A stretch of 64,000 nucleotides of DNA, taken from the NCBI GenBank assembly GCA_944989445.1, contig CALYLW010000127.1, positions 414,535 through 478,534 of the forward strand, in the 5' to 3' direction. This document shows, piece after piece, positions 37,543 to 52,500 of this stretch (within the stretch, counting starts at the first letter, position 1; each line of letters opens with the position of its first letter). Origin of the DNA: Ampullaceana balthica (Eukaryota > Mollusca > Gastropoda > Lymnaeidae). Below the pieces are notes generated by a model. That model saw only the letters and a list, made by a program, of their open reading frames with translations, made no database searches and was not told where the DNA came from. The position numbers and the translations under genes are program-made.

Positions 37543-40500
37543 TTGACTGCGTGTTATATCTCTTCAGACGAGTGAATTCTTTCATTGTCAACAGCAGACG
37601 GTCATTCGGCCTCTCGTTTTGGTGTCTTGCCCAGAGGAAGGCAGTACAAGATGTAATCTATTTTACCTTTAAGGTTTCAAGACATGGACGACCAGAAGTC
37701 TGTTAGACGAAGACCACTACCATTCTACTAGAAAGAGATAACAGATTGACATCAACAAAATATGGTAACATTTACATAAACAAAATGCAAGATTTAGATA
37801 ACCTAGTTATCTAGTTTACTAGATATAGACAAGTTAAGGTCTACTTCTTGTAAATTACAAACAGCCAACTAGACAACAAGAGATCTAATGGACATAGACA
37901 TAGGCGGTCTTTTAGTCATGGAACACCGATGCTATCTTAATGATGGTCAAGTAGTAAATATCGTGTCCGGCATCATAGATTACTCTAATGGTTTTGAAAC
38001 TAAAAGCGCATATCAATGTCTTCCACAAAAATTAATAGTTTGCATTTGGGTAGTTGAGTTTGAAAATAAAACATTATTTAACCATTGGTAACATTAAGAA
38101 CAAATAATCTAAATACTTCCAGCGCTGCAGTATTGTGACTAACCTTTTTCCAAGTCTTTTTTTCTTTCTTTTCTTTGATGAAATCCACCACACTCAAATG
38201 CATAGAAAGACGTTAATCTTTTTAGCTGTATAAATAGAGGGGGGAAAAAGAACTCCATGCTTTTCAACTTTATTTGAGGATTGAAGTTTTCTCTCCTCGA
38301 ATTTTTTTTATTTCTGCTTTATTCGGCCTGGCTTAAGCGTCTAGAGCACCATTCCCTTAAAACGCAGCTATTAATCTTAGTTCATGTTTTTTACTCTTGA
38401 TTTTTTAAACGTGAGCTCTTTTGACGGCTGGAAGCATGACTGTATTGAATCTGTCGTTTTCTGTATATATTTCAATAAATATCTGAAATTCTTGCAAAAG
38501 CCTACCTAAGATTGGCATTATAGGTTTTTAAAATTTGAATTTGTCACCGAGCCACGGATTTTTAAGTATATAAAAATAAGTCTACATAGAATTTCATAAA
38601 TCAATTTGCTACAATTTAATAGGCTTTGTCGTGAAGAAACGTGGTTTTGATAAGCTTGTAACGTTAATACACAATTATCAGTTCAAAAATGTGGAGGATG
38701 CATGGCTTGACGCTCACTCAAACGAATGAATGACTGTAGCTAAGAATATGTAGGTCCTTAGCTACAAATTGTTCATAACCATGTCATTCAACTCCAAAAA
38801 TTTACTCGGCTGGACTTATTTTCCATAGGATCAGTGGCGTAACAACGGGTTGGCATCGGGGCAGTTGCCAAGGGCACCAGCTCAAAAGGGCGCCACTAAA
38901 TCTCTAATTTTCAACTTTGTATTTAAATAAATACATTCGGACCTCACTAAGTCAAAATCAAAAGGACCCGCAATTTTTTTTTACTTACTTAGGTTTTGAG
39001 TTAGCGAAAATGGCTTTATAGGCGCCGATTAATCAAGGACAATGTAGATATTGAGAGGTAAGAGGAACAGCCATACCGGCCAGTAGTCTTGAAAGGAAAG
39101 AGAGGCGGTGTCTATGTGTCATATGAAAGGAAGCCAACTTGCTTTGACATGCCGACACAAGCCCGTGAGAGGAGACATCTTTCCTAACCTCGCCCACTTT
39201 ACTGCCTCCACAGTGGGATGGGGGGGAGTAAGATTTTTCTTTTTAAAAAGAGTCACAACATGCAGCAAAGGGACGCGAATTAGTTACCACTCCTTTTTAA
39301 ATCCCTTATATTAACTTCACCGCCGTCTCTGTCTCTCTTTCTTGGGAAAAACAAAATTCAAAAATGACCCACTTCCTTGATCCGTTCGAGCTGAAATTTG
39401 GCACACGGACCCGTCTCACCTAACAATGCATCGTATCAAAATTGCAGATCGATCGAACGTACCGTAAATACATTAATGCATTTTTAGTTTATCTATATAA
39501 ACTATATGTAGCGGTCGCTATTGTTTACATTTTACGGGTCAAATGACTTCACGCCAGCCATCGATGAACACATCTCGTGTTTTAACCAGGTGCTTTACAC
39601 CAGGAGTTGAATTAACGCGTTGACGCCACCCGTCCATATCCACACCCCCTCCCACCAGTTTTAAAGCCAGGGGAGATAATTTCGGTTTCAGTCTGTAAAT
39701 GTTTGTCGCGTTTGAACATAATCAATACTTTTAGATATGTGTCATACATAAGTGATTTATAGTCAAAAAACTTTGTTTCTACGGGGTTGTTTTATTAAAT
39801 CCCTTATATTAACTTCACCGCCGTCTCTGTCTCTCTGTCTCTCTGCTGGGCGGGCGGAAAAACGAAAGTAAAAAATGACCCACTTGCCGTGAAGCCATCG
39901 AGCTGAAATTCGGCACACGGACCCGTGTCACCTAACAATGCATCGTATCAAAATTTCAGAAATTTATGACAATGTAAAAGTTTAAAATGAGACAGGAACG
40001 TTAAATCGTAGTTGAAATCGATTATCTCGTTTTCAGCCATGACTATAAGACTAGGGTGATTGATAAGTTATGCAAAGATATTCACCTGAGCACTCTAGTC
40101 TTATAGTCATGGCGAAAAACGAGGTAATCGATTTCCCCTACGATTTAACGTTCCTGTCTCATTTTAATCTTTTACATTGTCTGAAATTTGGAACTAAAGG
40201 TCTCTTCTGACTGTAAATTTAAAATTTATTTTCTACTTTTTAGTTCATTTCGAATATAAGACTAATTTTTAAAAAGTTTTTTTTTCTACTTTTTAGTCTA
40301 CGCATTTTGCAGTAAGTGCAAAGCCAGCTTACCTTTTGACTATAAATCCCTTATATTTGAGACATAACTAAAAGTAGTGATTATGTTTAAACACGACATT
40401 TACAGACTGAAACACAATTATCTCCCCTGGTTTTAAAACCGGGCGTAGGGACGGTAAGGGGTGTGAACATACACGTCGTCGTCAACGCGTGAACTGGACA

Positions 40501-43500
40501 CGTGAAAGAATCATAAATAAATGTTCGGATAGTCCGATCGCTTAAACTTACAAAGCGAATTAATATAAGACTAGTAAAAATAGTAAAAATTAATCAAATT
40601 ATCGATGAATTAACGACTAATTTTAACAGATATATAGATACAACTGAAAACCACATGGGAAATAACAAAAACAGGTAATTGACTTTTTTTTTATTAGTTA
40701 TTTTCCTTGTCATCTCGCGCCAATTTTTGCTTTCGTTTTTCAAGTCTAAATAAATTTATTATGATACCTGTGAAAATTTTGTAGATTATTAATCATTAAT
40801 TATTTTTTATAAATTTTTAAAAAAATATATATATTTTCTTAAATTTTATTCGAATTTTTATCGTGTTAAATAATTTAATGGATTAAATTTTTTAACGATT
40901 AATCTAGAGATTAATCATTAATTTGCGCAGCCCTAAAATAAATATATATCAGGTTTCAAAAAATAACTTTATTATCTGTTAAAGAGTTAATTTAGTTTGG
41001 AACAAAATAATTTTGTATTTACATTTTTGATTGATATTTACATATCTTATTGTCACGTTTATGAAACATATCTAATAAAGCATAGACAAATAAAGTTTTA
41101 TGTACGTCCCTAAAGTATAGATGATAACAATTGTTCAATTTATATTATTTATATTTTTTTTAAATTCAAATATTTAAAATAATTTAAACCACTTTGAAAA
41201 TTTAAAGTTTGATGTAAATAATTATAATGAGTAGGAAAATTCGTAACTTTTTAAAAGGAGATCTAAATGTTATTTCAAAACACATTTCAGTAGCATTCGT
41301 AAACTTTGGTTTAGTCAATAAAGTCGAATTTCTTCAAAAGCTGGTTCAGTGGTGGAACAATATGCCATCCATTTTAGCCGAGATTCTAAGGGTCACATAT
41401 TCTAGTATTGTGCATTAAGCCAATATATTTTAAATTGCAATTTACGCCCCCTCACATCCATTAACCGCTGCATAATACGCCTGTCGGAACCTTTAAAAAT
41501 CTGACGTCCGGTAATAGTAATATCATAAGAAATCCTTTGAAGCCTTAGCCTTGAGCGTTACTAAAAAAGAAAATGTTTGACTTTTTATTGATTCCACGGA
41601 AAGTCCGAGATGAAAACCGTGTTAACATCGGAGGAACTCTAGACTTCAATCAAAATCTTCCATCTCCCCCACCTCACCCCCCCCCAGGGTCTAGTGGGAG
41701 ATCAATTTGTATCCGTTGTAAACAACAACATTGGCGGTTTCGTTACACTTATAGGTATTTAGTAGATCATTTCATACGGCAACATTTTAATCAGCATCTC
41801 TCCTCTTTAGACCTTTGTTGTCTTTCAACGTCTGTCGGTATCCAGCCTTCAGAAATGTTACAGAGAAAGGGAAATGTAATTTCAAGAAACTTCTGTCTGG
41901 GGATAATTTGGGGAAACAATTCAACAGAGTACGAGGAGCGGGGAGCTAACCCCGACATTATGACAGCTGTCGTGATCTTGAAATATGTCCCCAGTTATGG
42001 CAGAATTCTGAGGGTGGGCGTATATCATTGTATCGGTCGGTATGAGAGAATAGAATTGAGGGACAAAGTGAATTTGGTATGTGGTGGGTTTGGCTCAGTT
42101 AGCTTGAATAGATACCAAAATAAATTCAGATTACTGTGCTCCAAATATTAAAGGAAGAAATACAGAAAGAATTAAATATTATTTTTGACATCAATGTTGT
42201 TGGGGGGGGGGTTGTGTTTGTGTGTAAGTGTGTGTGCTGAGTTGAAATTTAAAGATCGCATTATCTCATCTTATCTTACTTATTACCTTATTAAAGACGT
42301 TCCACCTATACAGAAGATTTTTGCATTCTACGCTTATCCATGGTTTATTTATAGTCTTGAATGTATATTAGAGTTTTGAATGTTGATAGTGTGTTGGCTT
42401 TCCTGGTTTGTTCAGGAAGCTCATTCCACGCCCGAATTTCCAGAGGGGAAAATCTAGGATTTGTATATGTTTGTTCTGGTATATACAAATGTTTTTTTAT
42501 CCATATCAGCATTGGTTGCCTTGCTGAAGTTATTAGACAAAATCCTATCCTTGATTTCACATAAATTGTTATGAAACATAAATAAATGTATACCAGTAAT
42601 ATAGATTGACACCACACACAATGTATAGCAATTTTGCATGAGGTAGTTAACGCATTTAAAAAAAATGTTTCCTCACAGTGATTAACTTGCACACATTTTC
42701 TAACAATAAAATAATTATATTTTCTTGTACTTTTATTCTTTTACGAATAATTATTATAAAACAGATACTTTTTAGGGATGCAAAAAGTGCTGAAAATAAT
42801 TTTAAAGTATGGTCAAAGAGAGTATTCTTGTGAGGTCTTTACTTGAATATTGCTTGCTAACGATGAAATCAATTTACTGACGAATAACTAGTGTGACTGC
42901 AGTCTCCCCATTTATTTACAGTGAGAAATAGGTTGTCATAAATCGGATCGTGTTCAGTAGAGTAAGTGTGAATCCACTGGGAAAAGAAACCATTGCCAGG
43001 CCGCCAAAATGACTTGTGCTTTTTGGCTTCAGACAGAGATGAAATCATGATAACCCCATTTCATCCTAATATTTTGTCTCGTCTTGGTCTAGCAACTTAC
43101 AACACGAAAGTAGAGAGAGAGTGTGTGTGTGTTTTTGTGTGTGTGTGTGTGTGTGTGTGCGTGCGTGTGTGTGTGTGCGTGCGTGTGTTTGTGTGTGTGT
43201 GTGTTTTGTTTTTAGCCCAAAAAGAAATACCTAAATAAAAAATAAAAAAAACTTTTTTTAAAAAAGAATTTTTTAAATTTTTAAAGGAAGACATTTCAAG
43301 GGAGAGAAAATTGAATTTGAAGGGAGATACGAACGAAAATCTTTGACATTTGCCTTACTTTTAGTATAAGTATTTATTTCCAATTTGAAGTTACCTTAAC
43401 TCAGTCGAAATAGCACATAAGTACTTTAAAATGTAATAATAGTGTTAGTGAGAAACCAAAAAAGGTTAAATTCACTTTTTAGCTAGCATTGACATTAACA

Positions 43501-46500
43501 AGTATGGCACATCCAACTAATAAATAATAAATCAAAAGTTGAGGGTTACTGAACATATTATATGTACGTGAAACTAGTGTATCAGTCTTCGTCTTTCGGT
43601 TTCGTTTTCACCCTTCTACGCCAAGGGTGGGCAAACTTTTTTTTATAATAAAGGCCACATTGAAAACTTTATTGCTATAGGCGGGCCGCATACATATTTT
43701 GTTTACTTCAATTACAATTTTTATAACTTATAAAATTGATTATAACCATGTACTTGTCATTTTATTTCACATTCACACTCTAATACACATGTACATGTAC
43801 AATATATTTTAAATACGAACTAAAACAGTTTCTAATTTGACAATAAGATTTTACTATTCATTATTATTTCAACTAAAGATTATTGTTACCGGTCATATTA
43901 ACTATGACGAAGTAAGAACATAATTTACATTTAAGGTGGCCATAGCGTACAATTATAAATATTATGAAGCATGTAAAACTGCTCAAAATTTTGGATAATG
44001 TTCTTGAATTGTCGAACCAGTTTACAGGTTGTGGTTCACATGACTGCTGTAAGTTAACATCGATCTTTTCGTAGACTTGTTTATTTTCATGCAAGAAAAA
44101 TCTTGCTCACAGAGTTATGTGGACCCAACTAGTGACAAAAGTTATGCAAACAAAGTTTTTTAAGTGTGGAAATGCTGCTGCTGGCAAACATCCATAAAAC
44201 TCCAGCAGAAAAACTGACTTGAACTTCTGCTTCAGATCATAATCTGCTTGTAGGTCAAACAGCTCTAACTGTATATCCTCTGTATATCCTCTGGGGCTTA
44301 ATCAGCTTGTACACTAAATGATGAACTGAGGATATTAAAGAGTGGTTACAGGTTCTTGAAGTCTTGGAACCTCCTTTCAAATTCCACAGCCAAGGCATCC
44401 AACTGAGCCTTGTACTTGTCAACCGTATAACCAGAAATGTTGTTTTTGTTGTTGTTTTTTTCAGCAATGGAAGATGGCAAAACCTGTTTTCTCCTGCTTG
44501 CCTGGAGAACACGGAAAGCTTTGCCTGAAATGATTTAACTTGCACATACATTTCATGTGCATTCAAGGTATTGCCCTTAAGTTTTACATTCCCTTCGGTT
44601 GTTAAATTGTGCCAGAAATCCAAATGTTCTTTTTTTTGGTAGTGTCTTCTTAAGTTGTACTCCTTAAAGACGCTCAAACACTCACGTTACAGCAAGCAAA
44701 CTGATTTACTTCCAACACTGGTGAAGCAATATTTAGTGGACCATTCGTCATTATAAGCACGACATTCATCTTCAATATTTTTTTTTGCAGCACTTATGGT
44801 TAAATCAACGTATATTCGCTTTCAAATTATAATTTCTACAAAACCGCAAATTTGTAAATCGTAAACAAAGGCCACTTCCAGTTGAACTGAAATACAGCAA
44901 GGAATAAGAATGTTAACGTTTAATGACTAATAATCACTTACCCATTCTGTTGCCAAAAAAAACGATTTAATATCTCTAGATTCGAATCAAATACTGGGAA
45001 TAATTTTTTTTAAAATGTACCGAAAATTCTAAACAAAGAAAATTAACATCGACGTAAGATCGCCCCATGTACAATGATTCGGGCCGCATAATATACTCTG
45101 GCGGACCGCATGCGGCCCGCGGGCCGTAGTTTGCCCACCCCTGTTCTACGCCAAGCATCCAACTATTAATTTTATGGCTGAGGAGGTCACTGGCCAATAT
45201 TGTTACTGGAATGTCAACACTTGGCTAACTAGTGGGAGATAAACAAAGCGGTCACGTAATGTTAACGTCGAACAACACTGACCCTCTGGCTATCCCGTCT
45301 TCATGAGTGAAGGTTTTGGAACAAACATAAGGCGACTTTCAAAATCTTTTTTTTAAAAACATATGAGAAATTCAAACTTGTAGTCGCATAAGTTCCAGAA
45401 TTTTCACTGCAATATTTTAATATTTCAAATTCGGATTTTGCTGTGATGACTCATTGTTAAACTCGAAAACATATTTTGTGTGGTTGTTTATATAAATTGA
45501 TTAATTCCTGATTTGTGCATTTGAAAGTTCTTTTGTGCGCTATTTTTAAATTTAGAAGAGTGTGTTCCCGAATTTCAACAACAATAGATTGATTTCTTGT
45601 TTTATTACCCGGTAGTAGCTGTAATGGTATTAAATGAATTGTACTGCTATCACATTAGTCATAAAAATCTTTTAAAAAAATTGTTTAATATAATGGTGTG
45701 CGTAACACCATTCAATGTCTATGTAATATTCGAAAAAGTATCTACCGGTAGTTATGAATGTATGGCTGTAAGTGTAACGATTACCTCTGCTACGCAAAAA
45801 AAATAACCTCTCCATTAAATCACCAAATGAAGGGTTTTTTTTTCTAATAAATATTTTTTTAAATATGTCAATCTAAAAAATTCGTTTTCGTTTGGTAGGT
45901 ATATTTAGTTGTGTTTAAGACGAAATTCTCGATTTAAATATTAATCTAACTACTAAATAATATCGTGTGTGAAATGGGTGGGGGAATATATAATTATTAT
46001 AGTTCAGGAGCATAAGAACTGTTTGCTTTGGCCTAACATAGCAACAATTTAGTTTCTTATGAGTTGAGTTATACGATTGCAAGTTTTGAAAAGTATATTT
46101 AGTACTTAATATGGTAGGTGTATGCATTCTCACTGACTGACGAGCTATTTCTACTCTTGTGAAAAAAATTCCACAGTTTCCCTGCCATTATTTTAAAGGG
46201 GAATTCTTGAAAATTAATTGATGCACATAGTTGTGCTGACGTCATGAATCATGAGAGGCAATACATTTATGAAAGTGCTATTTTAAACTTTACAGTTTAC
46301 TGATCCGGCTTCATTAACAGGTGTATGACACTGGATCTCAAGTCTTTTCGACAAGGTCATACTCAAATATAAATGTTGATAATTTTAGGAAATGAGATTG
46401 TTTGTTTTTGTTTGTTTGTTTTTTGTTTTGTTTTTTTAATTTTTACGATTTACTAGTACCTGGCACAGAAAAAGAAATTTTAAAAAAAATGTTTCAAAAT

Positions 46501-49500
46501 TAGATTAATATTGATCCGTTTCTAAATGTTTTAACTTTGATGAGTTCGAGCCAGTTATGTACTGATATTCTAACGTCTTTGGGTTTGTTTGTTTGTTTGT
46601 TTCATTTTTATTTTACTCTTCCCTTTTATCTTGTCATATTTTATTATTTGTATAATTGTGTTGAAAAGTCCTTATTAAAAAAGTATGTTTTTTTTTAACT
46701 CAAGGTGAACAATGTCTTACGCTGGAAGCTAATTTAAGGTGTGTGTTTTTGTTTTAATATTTATTTATCTTTACGTGTGCAATATTTTGCGAAGAATCAA
46801 AGGCTTCAATTTCACTCTTTCGTCAATTCTATTGCTGTGTTATTCCATGTATATCTAAAGAAGGCGGCGAATAACAATAATTTATTTTATTTTTTCACTT
46901 AAGTGGTTACTCATCGATAACAAGTAAGTGAATCAAAGCGGTTTCCTATTTATTTTGCTGTTGTTCAACGATCTCACAAGACAATGACGACATTTCCTAC
47001 TACATTTTTTTTTATTCTTAAATCAGCACTTCAAGTTCAATCTAATTTCGTGGCAGTGGGGGGCTGTGTGACTCGACCTAGAATGGGAACAAAGTTATTT
47101 TCTCCGATAATTAAAGTAGCGGCGCCCCAGAGACTCGGCAACGCATAGGTCAAGGTCACGAGCGACCACACAAACAACATGGAGTCCACTACTCACCACC
47201 ACTAAACAACGCGTTAATGTTGACAGTTAAAGCCTTTCAGTTGGCAGGTTAACGCGCCTCTCTTAGACGACTTTACCGTCTTGACTTTCCGCTCTTAGCC
47301 CCCAGATACTGGCTTCAGATCTCTCACCCCCGCTCCCCACCCTGTTTGGCATCAGTTCCCTGCGTGGTTTAATAAGAATAATGACTTCCTTGTCATGTGA
47401 TTAAACGGGTTCTTCAATTAACTTGATCCTGTTCACCGGCAAAATAATTACGTATATTACGTTTAAAGCAGTGTTAACATTGATTAGCATCAAGACCACA
47501 CAAACGTGTACATTAATATTTCTTAAAATAATGATGCGCATTTTTAATAATCAACTATATTTTATCTCTATATATATATAATTCACCAAAGCGAGTATGT
47601 GCAAATGAGCATAACGAATGACCCTCGCTGGGGTCGATCGATCACAGTTGGCAAGCGTAGTGGGATGAAAAGGGGAAAAAAAGAAGGGGGTGGGCAACCA
47701 TGCTTCTTGCGTTGTTCCTTTCACAAAATAACACATGATTCATAGTGTATTGGTTATCACGTCCACCTTGCACACGGAAAATCCAAGGTTCAAGCCCCAG
47801 CGGGAAATTTTTTTTTAATTTTTAAAAATGTTGTTTCTGCCCGTTCTTTTCCACATTTTTTGTAAACATGACTAACCCTCACTAGGGTCGGCCAATCACA
47901 GTCTATTGTTAGGAAGGTATGGTAGTAAGGTTGGGGGTGGACAGGTATCAACAACCGCAGTACGCATGTCTCCACGTTTACTAGATTTGTCTCATTACTT
48001 CGTGCTGCTGTTTGTATCCATTCTCCGTTCTTTACACTATCTATGATGAGCAAGTCTGCGGCGTATGCTATGCCGCGGGTCGTATCTAGTTATATATTAT
48101 TCACTAGAACAAAAACGAGTAGTGGGCAAATAAGCACGACGAATGAGACTCGCTGGGGTCGACCAATCACAGTTTATGATGGCAAGCGATGGTAGTAAAG
48201 GGTGGGGGCGGGGGGGGGACAGGTAACAAACAATGCGTCGGTGATTCCCCCACCCCCTAACGTTTACTCGCGTTGTTTTCATTGCTTCGGGCTGCTGTTT
48301 GTGTCCGTTCTTCCACCCCTACCGTTCTTTGCACTATCTATGAGCAAGTCTGCTGCGAAGGCTAGGCCGCGGATCGTATTTAGTATTTATTATTTATATA
48401 AACAACAATATCAACTTATATTTGAAAAGTTAGCATATCTCTAAGTCATAGTTAAATAATTGTGCATACTTACTTTTCATCAAATAAACCAAAAAGAGGA
48501 CTCGAGTAAAAATATTTATCATCGAAATTTATCACTGAGTTCAATTGGTAGAAAGAAGATTCATTGAAGTAGTTTTAAATTTTTTAGTTTTAAATGAAAA
48601 CTTAATATCTGCCATGTGTGTGTTAAATATACAGTGAAACTATTGTCCTTGGCCTGAAAGGTGAAACAAATTGGACCAAGAATAGTGAGGCTGGCAGTAA
48701 CTCAAGTGTTTGTAACTTAACGACCTTAAGTGTTATCCAAAAGTTGTACGTTATACTTAACTCTCTCGTTTCGGCGAAGTCTTCCCTTTCGGCTCAATGA
48801 AGGGTTCTCATTTATGGAAAAAGTGACACTTCATTTATTTTTATTTTTACATTAAAATAATCCTTTCGAATACCATTAATGTAAAATATGTGGTTCTTTA
48901 AAAGCCCATACCAAAATACTTGTGCCATTTACTTTAAATCATTTAAGAGCTTTAGAGGGACCGTGGAAATTTAGCTTGAAATCCGCCTTTGTACGGACTC
49001 GAGTTTCTGGTGAAGACACTTGGCTGTCTTAACCCGTGTGGTCAAAGGCCAAATTTATAGCGATTTCCGATAGATCACAGTTGGGAAGGGGAAGCAACGT
49101 TGGTTGGCATCGGTCACAGTGATTTATCTAACGTATATTATTGAATGAACTGGGATGAAATTGCATGAATTATTGGCAGCCGCTCAAAATAGGCATATGT
49201 GGAGATTGTTATCTTTTGATGTGTCCATGTGCTCCCCCCAACGACCGCAACGGTCACGGGACTGATGATGATGATGATGATATTAGTGATTACTCTCGAA
49301 ACATTCCATTATACTTGTAAGCATCACGTAAGAAGACATAGTTACTGAAAATAAAAATTGGCGACATTGCATTCCTTAACAAAAATCAAATAGATATCCT
49401 GCACTGGAACACAGATAGATGTTTTGAATCTTTTTGCAATATGAATCACGAAAAATTAAGTTTCTTTCCAAAAAAATATTTTAAATTATAACAGAATCTT

Positions 49501-52500
49501 TCTCTTAACGTATAAAATTTTAATTACCGTATATACTCATTCTTTAGCCCGTTCGTTCATAGGGCCGACCCGCTTCCTCTTTTGGAAGAGAAAAGTATTA
49601 AAAGTGTATAACCCTTTCGCAAGCCGACCCCTCTAACACAAATAATAGGACAGCTTAAACAAAATGGTACACATTTTTTAAAACTGCAAGCTAAATCGGT
49701 TATGATTGTTTACTTTGTACTGCTTTTGTCTTTGTGCTCTTTTTAGACAAGAGTTACCGGTATTTAAAAAAAAATATTTGGTAAGCAATGGCAAAAGCGC
49801 GTACATAAAAATTCGTTGTTGAAAACAAAAATTGTAAAAAGTTTTATTAAAAAATTCACAAAAATTTTAAAAAATTGATTAAATAAGGTAAGTGCAGATG
49901 TTTAATAATATATTATAGCTCCTGATAGAGCAGTCGAATCTTGTAGAGTGTAGACAAGGACCTAGATGATCTACAATAACAACACCGATATTCAATATCC
50001 ATTCAATATCCCCCAACTTTTCCCTCTAGATTTTTGTCCAAAAAAAGGTCGGCTTTAGAACGAGTATATACTGTCCGGGTACCTAATGAATATGATATCT
50101 ATTAGAAGTCTCTGATTCGTATAAGACATATAATGGAAACAATGTTGGCTTTTTTTTTAAAAATGTATTATAATAAGCTGATTAATGTATTTTTTTCAAT
50201 ATTAAAGGGAACAAATTGTTTTTGTCTTTTTAAATAACTTGCAATTTAATTTGTTTAAAAAATGTAAGCAATTTTGAGCCCTTGCCTTTCTTCGCCATTG
50301 TTAACAACTGCCAATCACCCATAATCCCCCGTAATTATATATTTCATTTTTTACACCCCTCCCCAAACACACACAATCAGGCGATCACTATACCTCCATT
50401 TTTTTTATTTTTTGTGTGTCCCATAACCACGTGGTCGTAGGGGGTTCTAATGTTTCCATTAAAACTTTCTTGGGGCTTGGTAGACTTTGCGGCGCCAATT
50501 TCCTCTCCAAGTCAGCGGAGGACTTTACTAGCAATAGTCATTGATCAACATTTTTATTGTGGCTTAACGTGGGCTAAATCCTACGCACCTCAGCTTGTGA
50601 GGCGAGCGCACTATTGACTTCGCTATCCAGTTGCCATGCCTCCACAGTCTATAAGAAATATCTTATGACTATTATTATATCTTTAACTCTAAACTTACAA
50701 CGAAGAAAAGTATAATGGTTAATTCTGTTGACTTCCCCTCCCACGAGTTAACAATGGTCAAACTATTTCAAACACCCTCTCCCAATTTAGTTTTTATCCA
50801 TGTTGGCCACACACTAGTATGAACCAGGTCAACAATGGCGGCCATAGAACATTATGCGTCTAACGCACTCCGCTGCAATCCTAGAGCGTCCCATTGATTA
50901 AAGCTATTTGACAAAACATGCATTTAATTGGTGCTCGGTTACTGCTCTGGATTCATGCGACACATGTTAAGATGCTGGCTCTAGGGTCATTTTAACTCCT
51001 TCATTTTACTTGAACAATCTAATTATGGCGACGTTATTGTGGTTAATTGACTTTTATTTTTCTGCCACAAATATGACATTTTTGCAGGGCAAGTGCTTGG
51101 CTAAAAATTTCGAGCTCATTTGAATTTGTTTTTATGAATGATCCTGGCAAATTAAAACAATAGCCTCGAGCATCACGTAATCTTCATTTTTTATTTAATT
51201 ATTTTTTATGCAGATTGAAATGTTTTTTAATGGAGAACATGCGATTTATTTGACAAGCTTATAATAACCCCCCTTTTCAGACCATGACGGCCTATGGGGC
51301 AAGTAAAGTAGCGTTCACAAGTTTCATTGAGCCACCACTAACGAGCAGGGGATTGTGTGGCTATTACAATTCACAATGCCCCGGGGGCCTTGTCAGTACC
51401 GAGGCTCGATCCCGTGACTCGAGTTTTCTCTCGGTTCGACAGTCCAGCGCGCTACCACTAAGACCACCACGCCGACACATTTGACGAGCTTATGTTCAAA
51501 TTTATATTGAACCTTGTTTTTTTTTCTTAACATTTGTTTAAATAGGTATTTTATTATTTTAACCAAAATATTTTAGCATTAAAGAACTTTTAAATGACTT
51601 GACAGATTTACAAAAAAATTTGGTCTACTTTTATCAATAGTGATATCATTTAAAAATTAGAAATAATACTTAAAACAATGTCAACATTACTTTGTGAGTT
51701 CGCGTCTATGGATCTCATGTGAATCTGAACACGATATCTAAACATTTAATGGCACAAAATAAAGTTCATTAATACAATATATATTTCATATTTTTGGGAA
51801 AGTGGAACCATAAACTAAAAAAATTTAATAAATAATCTAGAAAATGTCATCGAAATTGTGAATAATTTTAAATTGATTACCTCTAAAACAAAATTATTTC
51901 AGTTGTCATTATAATGTTCAATGTCACACCGTAATCAAACGTAAAACTTGTTATTTTTTTTAAAAATTGTTTTAATTTTTTCTTAAATTGTAGTAACCAC
52001 TTGGGTGAAGAAAATGTTATTCTTTATAAGAATTCTATTTATATTGTTGTGGTTTTTTTATTTTTTGGATTTTCATGTTATTCTAGCTACTTAATTTTTT
52101 TCTTTTTCATGTGTGCATCATTAAAAAACACGTTTAAAGATGATCTTTAAAAAGAGATTACAGAATATTTAAAGGGAAATAAACTAAACGCAGTTAACTC
52201 ATGTTTTACACCTGCTTAGTATTCTGATAAGGATGAAACGCATTAGTTGAATGAATGTTTGGTCAAGTAAGATTGGCAGTTGAGACGTTCCCGCATTGAT
52301 AGGTGAGTGATAGGTGCCATCAAATAAGTGTTAACTTCTAGTATTTTGAGATTATGCATCTATCAAACCAATCGTTACTGCCATACGTACATATATATCT
52401 TGAGAATAAAAATGAATATTTAGACATTTACCAGTGTACAATTTTAAGTTTTTGATTTTTCATTTGTCTTGTCTCGTCTTATCTTATACAGACGCTCTTT

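Noticed and set aside
47738..47810. Functional tRNA gene
   Set aside because: Acceptor, anticodon and T stems do not pair properly. Kept only as a tRNA-like pseudogene.
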